Positions 33,255 through 40,982 of a stretch of 64,000 nt of DNA are shown here, piece by piece. A program made the position numbers and the translations under genes. The notes beneath the pieces were generated by a model. It was not told the origin of the DNA, did not search any database, and was given only the letters and a program-made list of their open reading frames with translations. The stretch's first letter is position 1, and the number at the start of each line of letters is the position of its first letter. This DNA comes from Septoria linicola (taxonomy: Eukaryota > Ascomycota > Dothideomycetes > Mycosphaerellales > Mycosphaerellaceae). The stretch covers positions 2,239,396 through 2,303,395 of the forward strand of contig CP099427.1 of NCBI GenBank assembly GCA_024114885.1. Reading direction: 5' to 3'.

Positions 33255-33293
33255 CTACGGAGAGGGAACGAAGTAGCACGATTTTATCAAACT

Positions 33294-33562
33294 CTATACT
33301 CCGGCTGAGCAAGGACCATGATCGATCGGCTTCTTCCAAGCGCAAGCACGTTGTCCAACCGGCGACCAAGCAGCCACTCTGTCCTGCCCACCGCCCTTCA
33401 CTTCGCAGTGTGCCCAATCCTTTCCAACACGCGCGGCTTCTCGAAGATCTTGGTCGCAGCGCTGCAGGACGTCGCGATTCTTCCATCCTATGCGATAGCG
33501 ACCTGTTCCGCCGACTTGAAAGGTTCTTTCGCCGCAGTTGACTGCGTTGTAGTAAAAGTTCG
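33294..33562 (-). CDS. Third copy of the terminal exon (intact) of the cysteine-rich secreted protein array
   Basis: Preceded by GGCTGATTTGATTTCTTTCC then ATAG, a reasonable branch point, pyrimidine tract and acceptor. The exon opens in the same phase as the others (two bases complete a codon begun in the first exon) and codes about 89 residues: NFYYNAVNCGERTFQVGGTG, WKNRDVLQRCDQDL, GKDWAHCEVKGGGQDRVAAW, then CAWKKPIDHGPC plus four residues and a stop. Five cysteines are kept. There is no ATG or signal peptide of its own, so it can be expressed only by splicing to the exon at 34290-34461 or is dead. It is very close to the copy at 33611-33876 but differs in charged residues after the fourth Cys. 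Confidence 0.6.
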
Positions 33563-33610
33563 CTATGGAAAGAAATCAAATCAGCCGGCACTCTGTTAGA
33601 TCGTCTCCTG

Positions 33611-33876
33611 TCATGAGCCCGTGCAAGGACCATGATCAATCGGCTTCTCCCAAGAGCACGCTAGCTTCCCAATCGGCGACCACGCTGCTGTTCGGTGGTT
33701 CCCACTGCCATCCACCTCGCAGTGGGCCCAGTCCTTTCCTGCTCGCGCCGCTTCTCGAAGATCTTGGTCGCAACGCTGTAGGACGTCACGATTCTTCCAT
33801 CCTATGCGATAGCGGCCTGTGCCCCCAACTTGGAAAGTTCTTTCGCCGCAGTTGACTGCGTTGTAGTAGAAGTTCG
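33611..33876 (-). CDS. Second copy of the terminal exon (intact) of the cysteine-rich secreted protein array
   Basis: Preceded by CAACTGACTTGGTCATCTTTT then CATAG: an ACTGAC branch-point consensus, a pyrimidine tract and an acceptor, better than those of the annotated first copy. In the shared phase it codes for NFYYNAVNCGERTFQVGGTG, WKNRDVLQRCDQDLREAARA, GKDWAHCEVDGSGNHRTAAW, CSWEKPIDHGPC and three residues before TGA. It has no start codon of its own. If spliced to the first exon at 34290-34461 the product would be 145 residues with six cysteines, like the form using the nearest terminal exon. It may alternatively be a frozen duplicate. Confidence 0.62.
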
Positions 33877-33962
33877 CTATGAAAAGATGACCAAGTCAGT
33901 TGAACTTCTAGAAACGCCATCTTCTGACAAGGACGATAATCGATTGGCCTCCGCAGTATGCC

Positions 33963-34461
33963 TTAACAAGGACCGTGATCGATCGGCTTTTCCCACGAGC
34001 ACAAAAGCTTCCCGATAGGCCCCCAGCCAGCGATGCGCTGGTCGCCGTCTCCGAGCACCTCGCAATTAACCCAGTCCTTGCCTGCTCGTGCCGCTTCCCA
34101 CAAATCTGCCTCACAGCGTTGCAAGACATCGCGATTTTTCCACCCTATACGATAGCGCATGGTGCCACCGACTTGGAATGTCTTGTTGGCACAATTGATG
34201 CCGTCGTAGTAGTTGGCTGTCGATGGAGTTGTATCAATTGCTGTCCTGGAACAGGTGGCCTGCAGCAAGAAAGAAAGCATGTCACGCACCTCTGGGATCC
34301 TTCTCCAATTCTGCATGTAGCCAATCCAGACAGCCCTCGAGCTTTGTGGCATTTGCCGTCGCGGTCTCGCTGACCCAAGTTTGCTTATGTCCGCCGATGG
34401 CTGTCGCTTGACCGGCCAGGGCCAGCATCACTATGGTGAGCAGAAGCTGAGTAATGTGCAT
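33963..34461 (-). CDS. Small secreted cysteine-rich protein (effector-like), signal-peptide exon plus first terminal exon
   Basis: Exon 1 is 34290-34461, exon 2 is 33963-34216; the intron is 73 bp (GTGCGT donor, CGACAG acceptor, phase 1), giving 141 residues. The leader MHITQLLLTIVMLALAGQAT is a strong signal peptide with cleavage near ATA-IGG. The mature protein has six cysteines: one in exon 1 (KLEGCLDWLH) and five in exon 2 (INCANKTFQVGG, LQRCEADL, WVNCEVLG, LLCSWEK, HGPC at the very end), enough for three disulfides. Size, leader, cysteines and subtelomeric position are those of fungal effector candidates or small defence-type proteins; no named family is recognised. A TTATAAG box lies about 100 bp upstream of the start on this strand. 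Three more copies of the second exon follow downstream. Confidence 0.72.
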
Positions 34462-34560
34462 GGTGCTTGTGATTTTGGGTATCTGCGATGATTGGGAAAA
34501 AGGCTTGACAGAATAATTGGTCACGAGCGTGAGATTTTGAAGAGGGCCGAAGCTCGAGGT

Positions 34561-34569
34561 CTTATAAGT
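34561..34569 (-). promoter_or_regulatory. TATA-like box upstream of the cysteine-rich protein array
   Basis: The sequence CTTATAAGT about 100 bp upstream of the ATG at 34461 resembles a TATA box at a typical distance for a fungal gene with a short leader. The gap 34462-34934 is shared with the divergent gene at 34935, so it is a bidirectional promoter region. No other motif is claimed. Confidence 0.35.
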
Positions 34570-34934
34570 CTTGCTGCGAAGCGAGAAGTCTGGTTCATTG
34601 CCACGTGGTGCCGATATGTAGTGGGAGATAGAAAGCTTCCTAGACGTCGACCAATTGTGCGCAGAACTCGATGCTGACCTGGTCATGCGCACGGTGGCGC
34701 ATCCGTCAAGTACAGGACTCATCAGACTTGGTTCTTCCCACAGCCACACTGTCGCACAACTAACTCCAGGTCGTTGGGTTCAACCGTACCGATCATGTCA
34801 AGCCAGCAGACTCAGGCACCTTGACCAAAGATCTTGCTGTGGGACGAGAGCATGCTCTTTTGGAATCCCAGTGGACTTCCCTCTGTGAAAGACTCTCTTG
34901 ATCGGCAGACTTACTATCCAATGGTGGCGGCACC

Positions 34935-35471
34935 ATGCATCTCACCATCCTGCTGCTGCCAATCCTCGGCCTCTGCTGCAGCCTGGTCTCAGCAGGCATC
35001 AAGCACTCCTCGTACTACAGTCCCGAGCCTCAGCGCGCCAACGTCAGCACCTCTGCACTTTTCATCTGTGCAGAGCAGATCAAGGCCAAGCTCGACAAGA
35101 AGCCGAAGAGTATGACCCATCCTCTCTCTTACATTTGTGTCACGCATACTGACGTGGATGCTTCAGCTGAATGGCCCGACGGCTTCACCTGCGGCGAGCG
35201 CATGTGGCAGATTGGCAGCACCGAGATCGGGAAGTGGAAGAATGACAAGATCTGGAAGGAGTGCTGGCAGGATCTTAAAAAAGCCATTACCGAAGGTAAA
35301 GATTGGTTCGAGTGTGAGGTGAGCGGAGGTGTAGGACCCGGCAGGAAGAGTGTCGCATACAGTCCACCGACGTTTCAGTTGTGTAGCAAGAAGGAGCTAC
35401 ACGGGCCGTGCTGTCATTTCGGATGCGATGCATCTGATGGATGCTATTTTGGTTGCAAGGAGGGGCCGTGA
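34935..35471 (+). CDS. Small secreted cysteine-rich protein with extended cysteine tail (paralog of the array)
   Basis: Two exons (34935-35109 and 35167-35471; 57-bp intron, GTATGA donor, phase 1) give 159 residues. The leader MHLTILLLPILGLCCSLVSA is a signal peptide. The intron position and phase match the array gene, and the domain aligns: FICAEQIKAKL in exon 1; DGFTCGERMWQIGST, WKECWQDLKKA, GKDWFECEV, QLCSKKELHGPC in exon 2. Where the other members stop after GPC, this one continues with CHFGCDASDGCYFGCKEGP, adding four cysteines for a total of ten in the mature part. It is divergent from the array. It is most likely extracellular; the role is unknown, with effector or antimicrobial as family-type guesses. 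Confidence 0.72.
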   Translation: MHLTILLLPILGLCCSLVSAGIKHSSYYSPEPQRANVSTSALFICAEQIKAKLDKKPKSMTHPLSYICVTHTDVDASAEWPDGFTCGERMWQIGSTEIGKWKNDKIWKECWQDLKKAITEGKDWFECEVSGGVGPGRKSVAYSPPTFQLCSKKELHGPCCHFGCDASDGCYFGCKEGP

Positions 35472-35786
35472 TGGAGATGGGAGGACAGAACGACTCCGTT
35501 GGAAGTAGCGAGTCTATGCTCATGAGCGGGACGGCTAAGGGCGGTTCCTCGAGTGAAAGCCAGAGGTAGTATCTCATGAAGCGGAGTAAATGAGCGAGTC
35601 CTGCGTGATCAAGGAATTGAGTCGTCCTGCGCGCATGGTCCTTGCGAAGTCACTTGCTCGCTCGCTGTGTTCAGCCCTGCGTAGAAGTGGTATAATCATG
35701 CGGTCCTTCGGAGCAATAGCATCGAATCGTGGTTGCGGAGGCTGACAGCATCCTGCACTGTATTGCAAGTGACGATAGCACATCTC
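35472..35786. other. Short intergenic region
   Basis: About 315 bp between the cysteine-rich gene and a convergent BTB pseudogene. Nothing recognised. Confidence 0.4.
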
Positions 35787-36594
35787 CTAGAGCCGGAAGC
35801 GTTTGTGATCCCAGTCAGCTGTCCAATCGACCACGTCAAAGCTTTCTTGCCACTGTCGATAGGAGTCATGGCGTGCCTCCTCCTCACCTTCGTCTCTGTG
35901 CTCGTGAAAATTGCAGATTGAGGTGGCCCATGTAGGAGCCCTGCCAAAACCTGACCCAGCTACCAAGCTCCGCATCGCTGGCCCAAGGAAGTCCGCCGGT
36001 AAAGTTTCGAGTCCATCCAATGCATTCGATGCACTCTTGCGTCTCCAGCATTTGCCGGCCTCCTCCGTCATTAAGAGGCATAGCTTTGAGGTAGGCGGAA
36101 GCCACTAGTAAGCTCGCCGGACTAAGACGTGAGTTGTAGTCAGTAGCGGCCATCTGTGCTGGCGCTGCTTGATGAAAATGTCTATGATCACATTCCTTAG
36201 TGTGCGTATCTCGCGACGGTGAGCTAATATGTAGATGTCTAGAAGGCTAGATTGCACAGCAATAGCGTATCTGGAGTGGTCTAGATTCGATCCGCTTCCG
36301 GGCTGTGGACTAGTGTCGTGAATTGCTAGGATTGCGAAAAGCTCCTTTGTCATCTCAGAAAACTTCTCTAGCGTAACAATGTCCACTTCGTTAGTGTACA
36401 GCCAACTGACAAATCTTCTAAAAGCAGTCGGGTTCCTATCTACTAGAGACATGGTTCTACCGTAGCTCTCGTGGAATCCTCCTTCAAATACGGCTCTAAA
36501 GAATTCCGACTCTCGGTAAAGCAAAGACCTATAAAGTACGAAGCGGCATTGCTCTTGTCCAATCGAGATCTCGACGGTGCCGCCGGAGAAGTAT
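35787..36594 (-). pseudogene. BTB/POZ-domain protein, interrupted by one stop codon
   Basis: A minus-strand exon starts after a good acceptor (GCTGACTTACATTC then TTTTAG) at 36594. It opens with YFSGGTVEISIGQEQCRFVL and continues YRESEFFRAVFEGGFHES and FRRFVSWLYTNEVDIV, a BTB/POZ core. The fungal BTB C-terminal part follows (LLDIYILAHRREIRTLRNVI). An in-frame TAG at 36105-36107 cuts the frame, which then continues unbroken for over 100 codons, including SICNFHEHRDEGEEE. The same WR.N.CEFHEH element occurs in the dual-BTB gene at 41-43 kb, so the part beyond the stop belongs to the same protein. The first exon was not found. BTB proteins are usually dimerising adaptors, some for cullin-3 ligases. 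Confidence 0.62.
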
Positions 36595-36715
36595 CTAAAA
36601 GAATGTAAGTCAGCTAACGAGGATCATCGCGCTGTCACAGCCATGCATAATTGATAGAGATAGGCTTGGAAACTCACTCTATACCGTGTACTGTCGTTGC
36701 TGTAACACACCCTGC

Positions 36716-38614
36716 TTACTCTAGTACTTCACGTATTCGTCTGCCGTCTGCCTGTTCTCGACGTTTCTCAGTTTCGTGGTCGTGCACGTGGAATCTGCAC
36801 ACGTCCTCTACCCTCCTGGTGCGAGAGTGCAAATTTCGACCTGCGTCACGTCGCTCAATTTTAGCTTCGAGTACGTTGGCAATAAAGCGAGGATCGTAGT
36901 AATGCGCCCTTCCCTGTATGCTTTGTCCTGGTACAAGTCGGTCGCAAGCTTCGTCGATCACATATTTGTCCAGTGGAGTCTCCCTACAGCCTTGCTCGTA
37001 TATTAAGGCGACCGCTGCCGTAGAGGAGGTCCTCTTTAGTCGCTAATTCTGTAGGGAAAGTAGTGAAATAGCCGTATTGCAGAGCTCGAAGATGCCACAC
37101 TTGGCTGCGAAGCACTAGATCTGTACGAGCTATAGAAGTTGAATGATAAATAGCCATTTAGGGGATTCAATTCATTTAATCGTTGAATGAATTTGAATAC
37201 TTTAGCTCCTGAATATTATAAATATTCAAGATTCAATAAGCAAAAGTATAGTTTACTTAAGTTCACTTAAGGGCCTTTATATATAAAAGAGAAGTGAAGT
37301 CCTAAGTAAATAGATTAGTCTAGTTCTAACTATATTAATTAACTATTAGAGAGCTACGGACTAGAGGCTTCTATACGACATTACTAGCTTCCTTAGCCCT
37401 TTTAAAGAGCTAATAAAGAAGATAGAAGATAATAAAGCTACTCTTAACGCGTTCTAACTAGCTATAGAGACTATTATCGACTACTTTAGTAATTAGTTAA
37501 GGCTCTACTCTTAAGCGTCTATAATACGATTAGCTATTCTACGAAGCTAACTAGTATTCGAGAAATAGTATACTATAATTAATAATATAGGCGTATATAT
37601 TACTACTATACTACTTTATCTAGACTTCTACTTTATATAGATCTCTAGTCGTTAGTTAACGCTAATAAAGAGAGTATAGCTAGACAAGAGTATAGAGAAG
37701 ATATATAGGCTTTAGTAGTACTATAAAGATAAGTTCTCGCTAACTAGCGTAAGTAAAGATACGTATAATAGTTAGCCGTTATTATTCGAATAGTAGTAAT
37801 TATAATAGTAGAGTATTACGAGCGATTAAGATAATTTTAAAATATTTATTTACGCTTATCGTTTTAAACTACTAGTAGTTAATAGTAAGCGCTAGATAGT
37901 ACTAGAATAGTAGTACTAATCTACTTAGCGCTAAGCTTAGCCTATACTCTTATAGATAGCTATTAATATACTATCTATATTACTAATAAGTACTAAGTCC
38001 GAGTATACGTTTAGTAGCGCTAGGCGTACTATTCTATAGATACGCTCGTAGCTCGATAGTACTACTATAACTTAGTCTAAATATACTAAAAGTTAGTAGA
38101 AGTTAGATATTACCGAGATTATAGTAGATAGCGCTATAGAATAAGTTATTACTACTACGTACATAGATAATTATTGATTATTCAGAGTGAATATTGCGAT
38201 TCAATTCAGTAATTGAATTGAATCTGAATCTAGGTCATTGAATGACAATATTCAAGATTCAACTTCTATGGTACGAGCTCTATCTCGTCCCAGTAGCCGA
38301 CAACGACCCTGCCACCGGCACCGTCCCGTTGTGGCGTGCTCTCAAGATTACCTGAGACCAGACGATGCTGCTCTTTTGGCTGCTCTCGCGCTTGTGGTAT
38401 GCGGCCAGTATATACCCAGCTTGCAAATAGTCTCCAGACATGTGGATCGTCAATTGGTACTTTGAATGTGCTCGAATCGTCACCATCTGACGAGGCATTG
38501 AAACAACCTCCCAGACTGTCTTGGCGGTGAGCCAATCGCTCTTGGAGCTTAGTCTTGTGAATGACTACGGGCAGCGAGTCTGGCCCGACGAGAAACGTGA
38601 CAACATCGTAGAAG
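36716..38614 (-). pseudogene. BTB/POZ-domain protein split by a DNA transposon
   Basis: The 5' part (38271-38614) reads YDVVTFLVGPDSLPVVIHKT and VWRLFASWVYTGRIP, a BTB core, and runs into the transposon at 38270. Beyond it, after one copy of the 8-bp target duplication, the same frame resumes: CFAAKCGIFELCNTAI, then VALIYEQGCRETPLDKYVI and HVHDHETEKRREQADGRRIR, ending at 36716. Two in-frame TAG codons (37115-37117 and 37043-37045) lie just beyond the insertion. The C-terminal pattern (ALIYE...TPLDKYV.DEAC, VEDVCRFHVHD) is the one common in Dothideomycete BTB proteins. The first exon is not identified; an acceptor (GTCAG) sits at the start of the reading. The gene is dead. Confidence 0.72.
37131..38270. 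mobile_element. AT-rich DNA transposon (hAT-like, probably non-autonomous or decayed)
   Basis: A 1140-bp block of very AT-rich sequence with no long frame, bounded by a terminal inverted repeat (TATAGAAGTTGAAT at the left; its complement with one C/T difference at the right) and flanked by an 8-bp direct repeat GTACGAGC at 37123-37130 and 38271-38278. Near the ends there are also subterminal GAATTGAAT/ATTCAATTC inverted motifs. An 8-bp duplication suits the hAT superfamily. The interior is full of TAG/TAT and shows RIP-type decay. It sits inside a BTB gene, whose frame is restored across one target copy. Confidence 0.72.
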
Positions 38615-38886
38615 CTGACTCACATTAGCAATCGAATGCGTGTTGAAAAGGTCGCGTATGACGGACGCGGTTGGCCCCTAAGCGGACGTTGCGTTTCCGC
38701 TGCTCGCATCGTCCGTCCCAGGCTTTGCACGTTTGCTCACCGGCCATATCTTTTTCAGTGGAGTCGGCGGCTGCCGAACGCTTCTGTGAGACTATCTTTG
38801 ATGGTGATGTGATGATTTAAGGATATGGATGTCGGAAGACTGGCAGGTAGCGCGATCTAGCGCGTGTTGCTCGCTCCGGCCCGCGC

Positions 38887-39357
38887 CTAGCATGGTCTAT
38901 AATCACCCCATGCACAGATTTCCTTCCCCATCGGCGACCAACCAGCAACTCTATGCTTCCCACCACCAGACACAGAACAATGAAACCAGTCCGTGCCAGC
39001 TTTCGCAGCATCAGAAAGCTCTGGCTTACATCGAGGTGCTACATCGCGACTCTTCCAACCTCCCAAATAGTTCTTGGTATCCCCAACTTGGGAAGTTTTG
39101 TTGCCGCATCTGTAGCCGTGGTAGAACGTAGCTGTCGGAGTTCGTGAGCTGTGCTTGAGGGGTTGTCGGGAAAAGTATTGCCACATACCTCTCGGTTTGG
39201 CATTAAGCTCAGCATGCATTTCTTTGACGTATCGTTCGAGGTGCGTGGCATCCGCCGTTGTATTATCTCTCCTCCAGATGCCCCTCTTGCCGCCAATACT
39301 AGTGACAGATGGCACGAATGCCCGCGCCCTAAGAAGCAGAGAGTTGACGAAAGTCAT
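38887..39357 (-). CDS. Small cysteine-rich protein, diverged paralog of the array, weak leader
   Basis: Two exons (39189-39357 and 38887-39131; 57-bp intron, GTATGT donor, CGACAG acceptor, phase 1) give 137 residues. The second exon has the family domain: FYHGYRCGNKTSQVGDT, GWKSRDVAPRCKPEL, GTDWFHCSVSGGGKHRVAGW, GKEICAWGDYRPC at the end. Two differences stand out. The N-terminus (MTFVNSLLLRARAFVPSVTS) aligns with the array leader but has two Arg in the hydrophobic core, so secretion is doubtful. The exon-1 cysteine of the array gene is replaced (LERYVKEMHAEL for LEGCLDWLHAEL), leaving five cysteines, an odd number. It may be losing function or have taken another role. Confidence 0.65.
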   Translation of the reverse strand: MTFVNSLLLRARAFVPSVTSIGGKRGIWRRDNTTADATHLERYVKEMHAELNAKPRGMWQYFSRQPLKHSSRTPTATFYHGYRCGNKTSQVGDTKNYLGGWKSRDVAPRCKPELSDAAKAGTDWFHCSVSGGGKHRVAGWSPMGKEICAWGDYRPC

Positions 39358-40982
39358 TTTGCTTGAGAGATTGATGTAGCGAGGAGGGTGTCATGGAGTT
39401 GTGAGTATGCAAATAAAGTGAGTGCAGGTGCGCTGCTCAAAGATGCTTACCAAGAAGCCGAGCTATAGTGGTGGTCAGGTATTTCGAAAGTCGCTACCTC
39501 CCGGTGTTGCTCTTCACCCGTCACAATATAGCGTCCAAGCCGCTTGGCCGTCCTTCCTGGACCAGGCCATACCTGTAGAGGATACGGGATCGTGGTATCC
39601 TGAGTGGTCCCCTCCTGCGCGGTCGTATGTGTTGAGAGAGTACCAGCCGATCAAGTCAGAGAACAGCACCGTCAATCAGCCCGAACAGTCCAGTCTTCGA
39701 CCCCAGAACCATCTGAACACTCCAACTTCGTATGCGGCCCCACACCCACTTCAAAGCCCTTCTTGACCTGTGCGGCATCAATCATCCGGCCAGCCACTCC
39801 CAGATTCGCCACTCTTTCGAGATCACTTTCGCATACACTGACATCCTCCAGCCTCAGCCCTGCATCCGGCGTCAATTCTCTGCCAGCAGACTCATACATC
39901 ACAACACGATGCATATCTCCTTCACTTGTACCACAGAATATCCAAGCTCCAGTTGGCTCGGCGACTTGCAGATTATGGTCTGTCTTCTACACAGTCATGG
40001 AGGTCTCCTCCGCTTCCAGCTTTTTTTTGCTGCGAGATGCCATTGCAGGGCATTTGAGGAAGATGAAGAACATCGTGCAGTGCGATATCGCATACATTCT
40101 CTGACGCCAGGGCTCGCATTGCTGTAAGTCGTGCTGTTCCAATACCAATGGCTTTAATTGGCTGTCCTTCGCCCGTGATATTGTGCACGTATGCATCGAT
40201 CTTGGTGGAGTGAGAGAATGAAGCCCCATTGCAAGCATAGTGCACATCGCCGTCGTGTATCACCCAGTCCCAGCAGGGTGTTCTCGGAAGAGGAGGCTGT
40301 GGTCTGTTCAGGATCTTGCCTCGAACAAGGACTTCCTTCTCCTCAAAGTGTTCATATCAGCTAGAACTCTTGCCTTTCGTCGAGAGAGGCCGATCCTGTT
40401 ATGCTGCCTCTTTTCAATTCGTCCTTTGTCAACGATATTCCTGAGCGCGTCTTGTTGTGATCGCTGTCGCCTCGCTTTACAGAAGAGGAAGTCGGCAAGC
40501 ATTTATGCACGGATTGGACTGACATGTAATGCGGCATCCTCGCTCGCTGTCCGTGAGGAAGTCATGGTACTGAAGGTCAGTTGTGGTTGCAGTGCGCAGG
40601 TGGGACCTGGAGAACATAGACATTGAAGGAGAGATGCAGTCTGGTCTCAGATGGCAATGCACGGTTCCTGGTTCCTGGCAGATCTGTAGACAGCCTTCGT
40701 GCCGGTGTTTCTTGGCTGAACCTTGGGCAGACTGTACAGTTTGTGCGGACTTCGCGATATGCGCATTTGTGCAGTCTGAATATTGCGACCTCGCATCGTA
40801 TTCACAGAACGTGGTGACCATGCGGCGGTGAGAGGGCAGCTCAGACTGTGTACGTCTTGAGAAGATGGGGTAGCAAGGGCGACAAGGCTTTTTGAGCATG
40901 CTGAAGCAAGTGCGATCATCTACATTGAGGCTCATCTACCTTGCCTCACATACTGGTCCTTCCTGCCTTGCCTCCTCCGCCA
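39358..40982. other. Gap with one uncertain gene remnant
   Basis: About 1.6 kb between the cysteine-rich paralog and the dual-BTB gene. Apart from the minus-strand remnant at 39672-40308 described separately, frames are short and overlapping. Confidence 0.4.
39672..40308 (-). pseudogene. Possible copia-type beta-barrel (retropepsin-like) domain protein, broken
   Basis: A minus-strand frame contains CWDWVIHDGDVHYACNGASF, GEGQPIKAIGIGTARL and CDIALHDVLHLPQMPCNGIS. The order W.(V/I).D...(H)..., then a G.G..., then L.DVLH.P....N.I is the pattern of the beta-barrel domain beside the copia protease, which also occurs as stand-alone fungal genes. The frame ends near 39973; a second protein-like frame (PTGAWIFCGTSEGDMHRVVM, ending TVRAD) continues to 39672, one frame away without a believable intron. 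The sequence is not AT-rich, unlike the retrotransposons at the telomere. Family assignment is weak. Confidence 0.35.

Larger units (their letters stand above)
32998..34216 (-). repeat. Tandem array of four terminal-exon modules
   Basis: Acceptor positions at 34216, 33876, 33562 and 33254 give unit lengths of 340, 314 and 308 bp. Each unit is a terminal exon of about 255-270 bp plus 40-85 bp ending in an acceptor. The second and third units are nearly identical at the DNA level, so the duplication is recent there. Only the first unit has a signal-peptide exon upstream. The first three have open frames with conserved cysteines; the fourth has two stops. Confidence 0.75.

Noticed and set aside
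33255..33293. A short intron joining the third and fourth terminal-exon modules into one repeat protein
   Set aside because: A GTATAG...CCGTAG pair exists, but donor and acceptor phases do not match and the fourth module has two stops.
33877..33965. Use of GTTAAG at the end of the first module as a donor to continue into the second module
   Set aside because: It would require a weak donor overlapping the conserved C-terminal cysteine codon and stop; the shared C-terminal GPC argues that each module is a terminal exon.
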